Assembly: GCA_963969345.1 (NCBI GenBank)
Contig: OZ017766.1
Location: 7,688,001-7,752,000 of the forward strand
Length of the DNA stretch: 64,000 nucleotides
DNA from: Turbatrix aceti
Taxonomy: Eukaryota > Nematoda > Chromadorea > Rhabditida > Panagrolaimidae
Direction of reading: 5' to 3'
Shown: positions 9,698 through 21,600 of the stretch, piece by piece
Layout: the number at the start of each line of letters is the position of its first letter
How positions within the stretch are numbered: position 1 is the stretch's first letter
The notes under the pieces: model-generated
The model's database searches: none
Seen by the model: the letters and a program-made list of their open reading frames with translations, nothing else
What the model was told of the DNA's origin: nothing
Program-made: the position numbers and the translations under genes

Positions 9698-10740
9698 AGA
9701 AACAGCTGCACCCCCGGGGTACGTCCTTTTTTTTTGTGTAAGAATGTCTGCAAAAAACATTTAGTCGCCAACAGTGTTCTTTTTTTTCGTTTTTTGGTCA
9801 ATGCGGATTTTTTTGTCTCAAAAATGAGTAAAAATGCGCATTTTATTAAAAACAATTTTGTTTAATTTTTTTTCATTGGATTTTGTTAAAAAAAGTCACA
9901 AAAACAGCTGATTTTTGAACTTTTGCGGCGAATTTTTTATTTCGAAAAAAAGTGCGGCTTTACAAATGATTTTTTTGCGTTTGAAAAAAAATGTGTTTAA
10001 TTTTTCAAAAATCAATATTTTTTTTTTAATTTAAAATCGAAAAACAGCTCAATTTCGAAGTTTTGAGGCGAAATTTTAATTTTCGAAAAAAAAATTCCAG
10101 AGGACGTAAAAAAAAGATTTGTCACGTTGGATCCCATCGAATTCAACGTGTCGATGTCGTCGACATCGTCCTCTGTGGTTCCCCCGATTTGCGTATCCAT
10201 CCCCCCCGCCGCTGTTGCTGCCACCCAGCCCGCCTTCTTCCTCGCCCCTGCCCCTCGTCCCCCCCCCTCCCCTCCCCTCCCATTCCGCTGATCTGTGACA
10301 GAATGCGGACAGTTGCAGGACTCGGACTCGGACTCGCAACAGCCTTTTCAAGCGTTGATGATGATCGTTGTTTGATCGAATCGAACCGAACGCTTCTTTC
10401 GTGCTCCTTTTCACCCAACAGATTTTTTAATCGTCTCGGCGGATTTTGTTTTGAAATGATAAATATGATTTCTTGTTGAGTTTTTTTGCCCTGCTTTTTT
10501 TGTTGGTTTTTTGCCGTGGTTATTGTAAAAAAATTCATTTGTTTATCGAGTTTATTGAAAAAAAACTGATGAATGGATGATTAAAAGCGTGCCAATTAAA
10601 GGGGCTGAAGGAATTTGAATTTGATTTTTTTTGCAACGTCAACGTTCGTCGACGCAGAAAAAATCTGAAGCAAAAAACAGAAGACGGAAGAAGACGGACA
10701 TGATGACAACCCGCGTCCGACTTTTCATCGCCAATGGCAA
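9698..10740. other. Intergenic between convergent genes; possible orphan exon
   Basis: Mostly T/A-rich. At about 10100-10286, after a TTCCAG acceptor, there is a GC-rich open frame (DVKKRFVTLDPIEFNV, then a Ser/Pro-rich tail and stop TGA) with coding-like third positions. I could not join it in frame to the preceding gene with a good donor. TTTATT at 10551-10556 may be the poly(A) signal of the ankyrin gene on the minus strand. Confidence 0.35.
10551..10556 (-). terminator. Possible poly(A) signal of ankyrin gene
   Basis: AATAAA on the minus strand, 185 bases beyond the TGA stop at 10741-10743. Confidence 0.4.
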
Positions 10741-13700
10741 TCAGGTATGTTTTTTGAGCACCTTGATGATGTCTTCGTAGTTCATCTGGGTGGCTAGGTC
10801 GAGGGGTGTTTCACCGTACTGAAATTTGGAAATTTGATTAATTAATCAGATTTTTTTTAGAATTGTACAAATTTTTTTAATTTTTCAAAAAAAATTAAAA
10901 TTTGTTTCTACTAATTCCATTTTTTTTTGGATTTTTTTGAAAAATTTTTTTGAAGCTTTTTTTTATAATTTTTCACGCATTTGATTGTTTTTTTCGAATT
11001 TGAAGCGAATTTATTGTTCTGCGGAAATTTGAAAATTTTGTAATTAGCATGATTTATTTTTAATTAATTAATTAGATTTTTTTAGAAAATGCATTATTTT
11101 TTCACGCTTTTGATGCGAATTTATTGTTCTGCATTTTTTTCTTTTTTTTTCTGGTCGAAAAAACAGTTACACTGCTTCGACGATTATCAATTGTAATTTT
11201 TTTGGGGTTGTTCTGTTAGAAAGCGCAAAAAACCACTCAAAAAGGCCTATTCTGGCCGCCCGGACCGGTGATAATCACATGAAACGACTTTTACAACGTT
11301 CTACAACGTCCAAACAGCTGTACGTCGGTTGTTTCGCGCTGTATGTATACAGAACGAATGCTGTAAATATGATTTGATATTTGCAGCATGCGTTCGTTCG
11401 TTTTGTTGTTGTTGCTAACATCATAACAAACATCGTGTTCCGTTCGTTCGTTCACATGAGGGCCTTTTTTTTACATACATATATTTTTTACAGCACTTTT
11501 CCGCAGGCTGGGGGGGGGGGCGATGAGCGAGAAAGAAACGATCATCTGCAACATGCGTGGGAAAAATATTTAGGAAAGATCCCACGCATGTTGATAGGTG
11601 TTTTTTTTTTGATCAGGGATCAGCCTGGTGAAAAAGTTGATTAGAGCGATTTTTGAATTTTAAAAAAATTGTTAAATGAATGTTAAAAAATAAATACTAA
11701 TTTGATTGACGTGTTTGTTTGTTTATTTGTTTGTCTATTCGCTGTTCTTTGATCCGGGAAGGCCAAAATGGGAACGAACACGCAAACAAACACGCGCGAC
11801 GACGAAGTCTGAATATTTATCGGATTTGGAGGAGGATGCAAAGTGATGATTGTGCGCGAATGCGAATACGAATGCGAATGCGAATGCGGATTTGTACGTA
11901 GCGGTCAGACGAGGGCTACAAGATGATACAGGAACTGATGTGAAAGAAAGTGAGATGGCTTTCTGCAGGGGTCGGCGGTCGACGATGATCTACATACATA
12001 TTTATGTACGTTTGCAATTTGTGATTTGCGCACAACTGCCGGATTAAATAATTTTATATTTATGTATGCGAGTGCCCTACGGGGAGGCGACGATCTGTCG
12101 CGCAGATCATCGGGATGGATGTTTTGCAGGGCTGAGGGATGTCTGAGGATGATATCAGGCGTTCCTATTTTTTTGGGATGACCGTAAAAAAAATTACGCT
12201 GACTCAAAAGACGTTTTTTTGTGGCATAAAATTATAAATATTTTTTTTAGCAAATTTTTTTTTCGCATAAAAATTTTATAATTCCGAAAATAAGATTTTT
12301 TCCCAATTTTAGTATGTCTCGCCCATATTTTTTTGGTTATTCCGACCAAATACTCACCTGATTGACCAGCTTGGCATTGGCACCGGAGCCCAAAAATCGC
12401 AGAACAACGTTTAGATTTCCGAATAGCGCTGCTGCATGAAGTACGGTTTCTCCATTCTGAAATTACAAAAAAAATATTTTAGTTCTAAAACTTGCGAAAA
12501 TTGATTTTGGCGTTTATTAATTTTTTTTAGGATTTTTGAAAACTTGTTTACCGTTTGGAATCCAAAAATCAGTTTTTTTAAAGTTTGTGACGAAATTTGG
12601 AAAATATTTTTTGTTACATTTTGTATCCCCGCCGAGTCTGAAAATCCAAGAAAGTTCAAAATTTTTTTTTTATTTTTGAAAAACGATTCATGTTTTTTTT
12701 CTGGAAATCTGAATTTTTTTTGGCATTTTTGAAAAGTTTCAGATTTTGAATATTAAAAAAAAATTTTAATTGAGAATTTGGTAATTTTTCAAAAATACGA
12801 TTGAGTACGTATTTTTTACGCAAAAATCTGTATTTTTGACGATTTCTTGAAATTTAAATTTTGGAGTGTTACAATTTTTCCCCGTGAAAATTTGCAACTT
12901 CCAACCTGTAGCATATCAAAATTATCATTTCCCAGAAGCAGGGCGTCCACGATGCCTTCGTAGCCCTTCTGTGCCGCCTTGAACAGCGCCGTAGTCCCGT
13001 CTTTCCTAGGCAAATCGATGGCACCGTGTCTGAGGAGGAATTTGACGACTGCTTCGTGTCCGAGTTGACTGGCTATCAAAAGTGCTGTCGTCTGATCACT
13101 CGTTCGTCTGCTCTGCAAAACCGATGCTCCGGCATCTACGAGGGCTTCCAGGGTGTCGAGATGACCATTTTGGGAGGCGAGAAAGACGGCATCTGCGCCG
13201 TCGGTTAATTTGTGCTTTGTGCTGGCTCCACCTGAGAGGAGAACCTGACAGGATTCGGTCTGACCATTCTGGGCTGCGAGCATGAGTGGACTCGCGCCGT
13301 CCGAAGTCGTAGCGTTGACGTTGGCATCTTCTCGGATGAGTAAAAGGACGAGGTTTGCGTGACCGTTTTGGGATGCGAGGGCGACGGGGGTTATTTGGGA
13401 TTCCTGAAGACCGAAAAGGATTTTTATTTTTAGTTTTTTTTTTTGGAAAACAAAATTTTGGTAGTTTATGGCACTTCTAAGCGTGCCAAAAATGGTAATT
13501 GTATTCAAAATATCAGAATTTTTTGGGGTTTGAACCAAGGTGGAGCGAACAGCCCGTTTTTTTGTTCGCAAACGAACAAGAACAATTTTTTCAGAACTGT
13601 TCGAGAATCCGAACGAACGCGAACAATTTTGATCTTGTTTGCGAACGAATACGAACGAACATCGAACAACCTATTTAAAAAAATTTTTTTTGCGAACGAA

Positions 13701-16700
13701 CACAAAAAGAAAAAAATCGAATCTGTTCACGAACAAACGCGAACGTTCGCTCAACCTTGATTTGAAAAGGCAGGAAAACAAACCCATGCAAACGAACACG
13801 AAAAGAAAAAAAAATTGAATCATTTTTGAAATTTTTGACGCGAGTTTTTTCAAAAATTACGGCACTTTTAAAAACGGATAGCTTATCAATGGACTCCGTT
13901 TTTGATGGAGAATCTTTTAAAATTATAAAAATTGGGGGTTTCCCGCTTAAAAAATGCCGAAATTGAAAAGTGCCATTTTTGACATTTTTCTTTTTGGCGT
14001 TTTTTTAAGCTGGTGACCCCTAATTTTTACGATTTTAAACGATTCTACCTTAAAAACCCAGCCAAATGATATCCTATCCGTTTCTGAAAATGCCGTAGTC
14101 TTTGAGAAATCTATCGTCAAAATTTTAAAAAATGCTAATTTTTTCTGTCAGTTTAATCTCCAAAAAAAATTCTGATAATATTGAATGCGATGTAATTTTA
14201 CATCTCTGCTCTTAACGGCCATAAATTACGAACACAAATTTTTTTGAATTCCAATTAGGGGGTCCGAACAGGTTCATCCGGCCTAATTAATTAGTCCGGT
14301 GCCTACGTCTGCGTTGCTTGTCTCTCCGAACTCTGATCTGACTTTAAAGCGGGGGGGGAGGATAGCAATCGATGATGACGATCAGGCTGATGATGATAGA
14401 TAGATACATATCAGAGAGTCACCCGCTTTTCATTCGTTTGGCAGGTTGAAAAAAAAATTTTTTTTTTTACATACTACGAATGACAAACCGGTTTGGCAGC
14501 GTTCACGTCTGCACCTGCGTCGATGAGGAGAACGCACGCATCGTGTTGGCCTGAGCTCGCTGCTATCATGAGTGCCGTTTCGCCGTCCTGAAAAAAATAA
14601 AATTGAAGAAAAAAACTGTTTTTGTATTTATTTAGTTGATTGAATTTGATTAAAATTTTTTTTTCAATTTAATTTTTTTCTGGAACCGATGAACGCATCC
14701 CAAAAAAAAAAGAATTCAAAGTTCATCTCGCGCATGTGACACTTTTTCTTTGCTTTGGAATCTGTTCACCGAACCCTGGCGTCAGTCATGACTTTCACTG
14801 TGATAATGAATAATGGTATCGTGTCCGTTTTGTACGGCTAAAACGAAAGCGAAAAGGAAAACGAAGGCGAGAAAAAAAGGATGTTCGTTAATTGCATTAA
14901 ATCACCGTCGCGCGAGGTGACTGACTGACTTTTTTTTCACGGGGTCATATGTGCATGCACTGATGTACTTTCACTGTTTCTGTTTCTGATTAGTTTTTTT
15001 TTAGTTCATTCAGACAGCTGTGCCTGTTAGTATATTTATTTTTTGAGGTGAACTGCGCACCGTGATTTATTGCCTACTTTTCGAGATTTTGTCTTTTTTG
15101 TCTGCCCGGTGGAAAAAAAGTGAATTTTCGAGAGAGAGAGAGAAAAAAAACGACGACCTTTTATTGAATGCGTTTTTGCGGGTGTAAAAAAAGTTCAGTC
15201 TGCGGATGTCGTTTTTTACACAAAAAACGTGAAAAAAAATTTTTTGCGCTTGTATTTTTTTGACTAAAAAAATGTTTTTTTTCTATTTTTTTTAATTAGT
15301 ATGAAAGTAATATTTTTCTGACACAAAAAAACACTGGAATTTATCTTTGTTTTTAGAGTATGGAAGCAACAATCATTTTTTGCTAACAATACAGTCAAAA
15401 AATGTTTTCTATTGATATACCTTTTTCGAAATATTTCTCGGTACTCGAACATTTCTCGACCGTTTCATGAATGCGTTTTGAGCCTAAAAAAATTCAGTCT
15501 GCGCAAGAGTAAATTTTTTTGACACAGAAAACAACAAGAATATATTTTTTAAAATTTTTTTAATTTGATTTTCATAAATATTCTCGATTTTCTGGACACA
15601 CGAAACAATGCTTGTCTTTTTCGTCATGTGGTGATCGTAGAGCCAGTCAGTAGTCAATCGAACGACCACGAAGGGAAGGCGACGTTTGCGACGTCTGCGA
15701 CGCGTCTGAAGGCCCCCGTGAGCAACTAAATACTAACTCATGTGATTTTGCTTCGACGTCACAATTTTATGACGACTGACTGGCTTTTTTTTTTCCACGA
15801 TGGATAGATCTGCGCAGGCGCTGGGAAGGCGGCCGAGGGGGTGGTCATGTGTCGGAGTCAGTGGTGGTGGCGTGGGATTGGTTTTTGATTGCCAGTGATG
15901 ACAGGAATAAGTGCCTCGGGCTGTTCTGTGCGCATTGTGCGCAATCACTCGGGTTTTTGGGGGGATTTGATTTGATTTTTTTTGGGCATTAAATATACGT
16001 AATATCCTAAACTACAAGAAAAAAATTTTTTGTATTGTAATTAGCATTATTTTTTTTTTACATAAAACAATTTATCACGATTGATTTCATATTTCCAGGG
16101 ATAGCTGACATTTACGATCTCTTTTTTTTACCTATTCATTAAAATCATACTAATTGCCTTTTTTTTGCTTTAGCCGGTTTTTATGCACTCTGATGTTCGT
16201 TGGCGACTGGCAGACCAACCAGATACATAGGGCCCTCGTTGGTCTGCTGATGGCCCTGGCCCTAAAAAGGCAGGACGCAATCGTCCACTTTTCATCCTTT
16301 TCTTCTGGCGGGGATGAAACAAAGGAAAATTGCTCGTTTTGGTTAGAAAAAGAGCACGAACGACTCATTTGGTCCATCTCAACTGGACCTGGACCAGTGA
16401 ACGTGATGCGTTCTGTCTTTTTTAAAATTACGTGGAAATTCTGGTTTCGTTGATTTTTTTAAAAATTTAGAAATTATTTATTTGGGGTTTTAAAATATAA
16501 AAAAATTGAGTTTGCAAATGTTAAATTAAAAAAATTTGAATGCGAAAAACCTTCAATTTTTTAAATTTGAAATTTAAAAAACTAAATTTTTTTTAATTTT
16601 AAAAAATTATTTTTTTTAAATTTATGTTTGTTTTTTAAATTCACTAAAATTAAAAAAAAATGATTTTTTTTTAATTTAAATTTAAAAAAACGTTATTTTT

Positions 16701-17378
16701 TAATTATGTAAAAAAAAAAAATAATTTTTTTTAAATTGAATTTAAAAAAAAAGTTCTTTTTTTAAATTTTTATTTAAAAAATATAAAAAAAATTTTAAAT
16801 TAGTTCCCCCGGGGTTTTTTGAAAAACTCAAACTCGAATCGCCAATAAAATCATCATGAGCGTGTCGGGGAAAGAAAAAGGAGAGGAGAGAAAAATCGAG
16901 TTACCTAATCAACCAGAAAAAAAAGTCAGCCTCGCGCATGCGCATTCATCGAGATCTCGCCTCCCCCTACGCGCCCCGCGCACTCCTGCCGGCCAGCCAG
17001 CTGTCTCATGACAACCAACTGGCAGGCTGGAAGGCTGGAAAGCTCGTCGAGCATCTGGTTGTCTTGTCTTCAGTCTTCAACTCAACTTCGGTCTGCCGTA
17101 AACCAACCTAAACCCTTTTTTGCCCCAGGCTGACTGCCACTTTTGGTAGCATGTATGTATCGCCCCGCGCGCGTTTGACAAGTTTTGACGAGTTTTAGGC
17201 GCGATTGATTGTCTTCTTTTGAACTTTTCTCAAGTTTAAAAATGAAATTTTTTTGAATTTGGGTTGGTGAAAGGAAACAAACCTGATTGGGTTCGTCGAT
17301 ATCGCCTCCGGAATCCAGGCACTCGTCGATGACCTCTTGCAGGGCACAGAGGTCACCTTCGCGTACCGCTCTGTGCAT
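10741..17378 (-). CDS. ANKRD29-like ankyrin-repeat protein
   Basis: Five exons, all phase 0: 17283-17378, 14489-14587, 12906-13403, 12358-12456 and 10741-10818, giving 289 residues. The protein is about nine ankyrin repeats end to end. Clear units include DGETALMIAASSGQHD, SPLMLAAQNGQTES, TALLIASQLGHEAVVKFLL, TALFKAAQKGYEGIVDALL, NGETVLHAAALFGNLNVV and YGETPLDLATQMNYED. Order and spacing, including the repeats without the canonical Leu, resemble vertebrate ANKRD29 (about 301 residues), so I call it ANKRD29-like; its molecular role is not established. Single-repeat exons flank one five-repeat exon. The start lies 12 bases after a CAG acceptor (17391-17393), so a trans-spliced 5' end fits; alternatively the reading frame before MHRAV continues into an unseen upstream exon. 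The gene is divergent from the Disabled homologue. Confidence 0.85.
13536..13759. mobile_element. hAT-like miniature element, GAACGAAC family, copy 2
   Basis: A 224-bp element in an ankyrin-gene intron. Ends CAAGGTGGAGCGAAC / CAAGGTTGAGCGAAC (inverted), flanks GTTTGAAC and ATTTGAAA (6 of 8 match). It has the same GTTCGCGAACGAAC-type interior as 7788-8246 but is shorter. Confidence 0.7.
13852..14104. repeat. Foldback element family B, diverged copy
   Basis: An imperfect palindrome of about 250 bp in an ankyrin-gene intron: ATTACGGCACTTTTAAAAAC at left pairs with the inverse of TTTCTGAAAATGCCGTAGTC at right. It shares the layout and some inner motifs (AAAATGCCGAAA) with 8943-9332. Confidence 0.55.
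16470..16800. repeat. Very AT-rich low-complexity tract
   Basis: Runs of A and T with almost no G or C inside intron 1 of the ankyrin gene. No feature beyond composition. Confidence 0.7.
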
Positions 17379-17390
17379 TCCTGTCCTGTC

Positions 17391-17400
17391 CTGGGATGGG
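17391..17400 (-). other. Candidate trans-splice acceptor of ankyrin gene
   Basis: On the minus strand, 'cccatcccag' ends 12 bases before the ATG at 17378. Confidence 0.4.
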
Positions 17401-18607
17401 ATGGGAGGGGTTTTTGATTGACAGTTTTTCTTGGCCGAAGGAAAATGTGATTTTACGTTAGCTTAGGCTTATCTACCGCCCAAAAATGGTATACGGAATG
17501 ATTTTTGGTCTGTTGCGTTTGTTCGGATTTTAAAAAATTCCGATTTTGTCTTTTCTTGTCTTTTCTTGCAATTTTTTTCTGAAAACATGTTCGATAAATT
17601 CAATTCTATTCTTGTTGTCCGAGGATGCCCTCAGCCTTCAATTAACGGACACGCGGACGAAAACGAGATACTAGAGTGAATGAATGACGTTGCGTGATTT
17701 GCGGGACACTCTAATTAAAAACAGTGTGCGGGCGAGGACGTTCGGACGTAGAACGGACGTAGAACGTCTAACACGCGTGTTGGAATGAACTCGGCGGTTT
17801 TGTTCGTACGGCCGGCAAATAAAGGACTAGGAATTAGGGACGCAGATGGCACGCTATGTATTTATCTGTTGAAGGGGGTACTCAGTCAGTTGGTCCGAAA
17901 ACAAACCGGAAGGGTTGACGAGTTTGAGTTTGAGTTTGAGGGTTTTGGAACGCGAAAATTAGAAAATGTTGGCCTTTTTGGACTTTTTGTAGGGTTTTTT
18001 GTGTTGATAACGGTGATTTGCTATTTTTGTGAAAATTCTGTTTAGAAAATTCGTCGAAAATGGCGTTTATGAAAATTAGTTACCAAAATCGCAATTTTTG
18101 ACGTTAAAAACAGATGCCAAAAATTTTTTTTACGTCATTTTATCAGAATTGAAAAATATGAAAACTCTGTGAAATTTTGTCGTCGAGTCGGAAAACCTTA
18201 GAAAGCCCAGAAACGATGAAAACGTCGTAATCAGTAAAAAGTCGTTTTGGAAAAATAAAATATATTTGGAAAGTTTTATGTATCGTAAAAAACGTAAAAA
18301 TTTCTAACAGAAAACGTTTTTTCAAAGTCCATAGTTTTGCAGCGAAAATTCGGAAACGATCGTTATTTTTGTATCGTATATAATAAAATTATATTTATTT
18401 TTGCATTTTTGTATACGTACACCAAAAATATAGTTTTTTTTTCACTTTTTGATCGACTTTAGAAAAATTTTAGTTTTGTAATTCAACGGTTTTTTTTGGC
18501 TCAAAAACCGAGATTCAGGTGTAAAAGACCTATTCTCGCTCTCAAAATGCACGTAACATACCCGGTTAGTTATTCACGAACGCGAACGATCACGATAGGG
18601 AGAAAAC
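17401..18607. promoter_or_regulatory. Divergent promoter region, ankyrin gene / Disabled homologue
   Basis: About 1.2 kb between the two start codons facing away from each other. No coding exon seen. It contains 'gacgttcggacgtagaacgg acgtagaacgtc'-type short direct repeats near 17738-17768 and a (GAGTTT)n stretch near 17920-17940. A copy of a dispersed repeat occupies about 18225-18360. Any promoter role is inferred from position. Confidence 0.4.
18225..18360 (-). repeat. Dispersed repeat family C, copy 1
   Basis: Shares ordered motifs (AAAGTCGTTTTGGAAAAATA, TCTAACAGAAAACG, GTTTTGCAGCGAAAATTC) with 20460-20600, and inversely with 53640-53835 and 53900-54105. Confidence 0.5.
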
Positions 18608-21600
18608 ATGGCCAACGTACCCGAATCTGACTTCATTGACGTGGACATGGACGTGCCAGTCAGTTACCGGAGATTAGAGTTCGCAGGAAATATAAAAACA
18701 AATTCACGAAATAAATAAACGAGGTTGATTGCCTCTAAAAATTTTTTTGACGTTACGCAAGCGCTGAATAATGATTTTTTGTCGAGATTCTTATCAGACA
18801 AATTTGTTGTTTTTTTTCCGCGAAAAATTTGTGCATCTAATTTTCGGCTCTTCAAAAAAAAAGAAAAGAACGAGCGAGCGAATTTTTAAATAAATAAGGA
18901 AAGAATATTTTTTTTCACTTTTTTTCAATAAATAAATAAGGAAAGAATATGTATGTATTTTTTTGGGAATTGTAAAAACGAAAAATTTTGCAAGGTAAGC
19001 GCCGGGGCGATTGTTGACATGTTTTGCTGCTGGAGGGAAGAAAACGTCGTAATCAGTGAAAAAGATGCGTAGATGCGTTTCTAAACAGCTTTACGGCTTG
19101 CGGCGGTGCGGTGGCGTGCAACAGGCAGAATAGTGTTGATACACGCGCGCGCGCGTGTGCTGTTGTCACCTCACCTTACAAGCAAGCAAGCATACATACA
19201 TGCGAGCACGGAACAAATAAGGAATTTTAGACGGGCTTGGAAAACGAAGACGCGAAATAAATGTAATAATACCTTGTCAGGTGAATTTTGGACGCGTACG
19301 CGTTTTTTCTGAGGGAAAATCGAAAATATTTGATTTCTGGGAAAATTGAATATTTTGGTTGTTGGCACAGGTGAGGGATTTGGAGAGACTGCTTTATTAG
19401 GCAAAACAACCAACAAGCAACCAGCGCGGGGTGCACAGGTGCACCTGGCGCGCGCACAGGCTTGGCCAACCGTGGCCATGGGAAACAAACATTGATCGCA
19501 TATAAATAGATTTGTTTCGTTTCACATGTGCGTTGTCCGTTGTCCAGCTAGGTGCCAGGAAGCAGGAAGGTGCTCCCCTGTTTCGCGGACGCTCACTGAC
19601 TGACCAAAAAGGGCAAGGCAGGGCAGGGCGGTGGTCGCTTATGGGGCATGACCGTCTAGGGTCTAGGGGTGGTTGTCATGCCACCTGATCTGCTTTGTTT
19701 GACTGTTGACTTACATATTTACCTGTGCCCCTTTGGGGTTTCTAGGGTTCCTCCGAACGAGCATACTACCTAATCTAGGGCACCTGAGGGAAATTGCGGG
19801 CACCTGTACACCTGCACACCTGGGCACCGACAGAATTTCTATTTAGTCCAGTCCACTGGTCAGCTACAAAAAAAACAGACAGCAGCCGGGATTCCAGGAT
19901 CCATAACCCTTTCTTTGCTCACATCAGTCAAAGGCGATGAGTGCTCTTCACCGCTGCTGTCTGCTGGCTTTCTTGCTTGGAGGGAGGGGGATCCAGGCGC
20001 AGGTGTATCACGCTTGACCGATAAGTGTCCTTATTTTTTTCCGTTTTTTTTGTCTTTGCACAAACATACACATAATCAAAAATTGGGAATATAATTGATA
20101 TAATTTTTTTTTCTGGGGCGCGGTCGTCAATTGATTGAGTTTGCAATTTGTTTTCATTTCACTTCATTTTTTTGCGTGCCCAAGAACCGCAGAAGTGGAT
20201 TCTTCTGCGGTTCTGTACGGATCAAGCCTGATTTGTCTCAATTTTCTGTTTTTCTTACGCAGTTTTTAACAAATAAAAGCAAAATTAGTTTGTTTCTGAT
20301 AGTGTTTAGAATTTTTTTAAAATTACTACTTTTTTTTAAATTAAAATTACCTAAAAATGTGATCTTTTCTCCTTTTTTTTGTGTTTTCAGTTTTGAAAAA
20401 ATTTTAAATTTTATTACATTTTGTAAATAGAATCTGGAAACCTAAGACATTCCAAAAAAAAACATTAAAAGTATCGTTTTTAGGAAAAAATATCGCAAAT
20501 GTATCCGAAAAAAAGTAACAAAATCCTAGCATAAAACGTTATTTTTTATTCATAGTTTCGCAACGAAAATTACTTTTTTTTGTCGTAAAATAAGATTTTA
20601 TTTATTTATTCGAAAAATTGTTCATTTTTTCTTAATCCAAATATCAGTTGTTTTTTTTTAATTTTTGAAATTGATATTTTTATTTCTACGGTCCAAAAAT
20701 CCTGCATCCATCGATCGATCCACTTTTCAAAATTTTCCGTTTTAAATCAACTTGGATTTTTTTAGTACTTTTTCTCCCCACCTGCGAATCAGTTGTACTA
20801 TACTAACTTTGCCACACCCTGTTTTCGGCATATTTATAAAACATCCTTGTCGGTTTTTATGGATGAGATAAAACAGAACAGCACGGCGTCGTTCTTTGTA
20901 CATCTTTTGCGAACGAACGGATTTACGGATTTTACGATGACACTTTTCTTTCCTTTATTTTGTCTTCCTCGTGTTCATCATCGGCACAGGCCACCACGGG
21001 ACAGGCGTGCAAAAAAAATTTTATCTATGAGAGCTGTTCTTTGTTTTTGAAGCCGTAATAAAACGCAGAATATTTAGTACGCGAATTTTGGGATAAACAG
21101 CAGCGCGACGGAGGCACGAGGTCTGTGACTGCCATCGCGTCGCCTTCTGTTTGTTTATGTTATTCTGTTTGCCTCGGGGTGTAAAATGACGATGAAACGA
21201 TGAATGTTCGCTCCCTGTGACCAGCAGCAGACCCCAGAAATTTTCGAGCGCGTTGTACGATTTTTTTTATAAACATTTCAAAAAAAATATTTTTTTTTGG
21301 GATGACCGGTCAAATTGTCAGAACGCCGAACAACGGTGAGGGCAACGGTGCGTGATTGACTTTACACCAATTTTTTTTGACTAAACATAATTATCTCCCT
21401 TCCTTTTTTTGGTCATTTTTAGTACAAAAATTATCCAGTCACGGAGTTTTACGACTTTTTCACCTGGCCTGTTTCACCTGAGCGCCGCCGCCGATGTTTA
21501 ATGCATCTCTTTTTTTTCTCTTTTTTTTAACGTGCAGGTAAAAAACAGACTCTGACGTAGTATTTTTTTTTTCACCCCGTCAAATGAGCCCCCAGCCATG

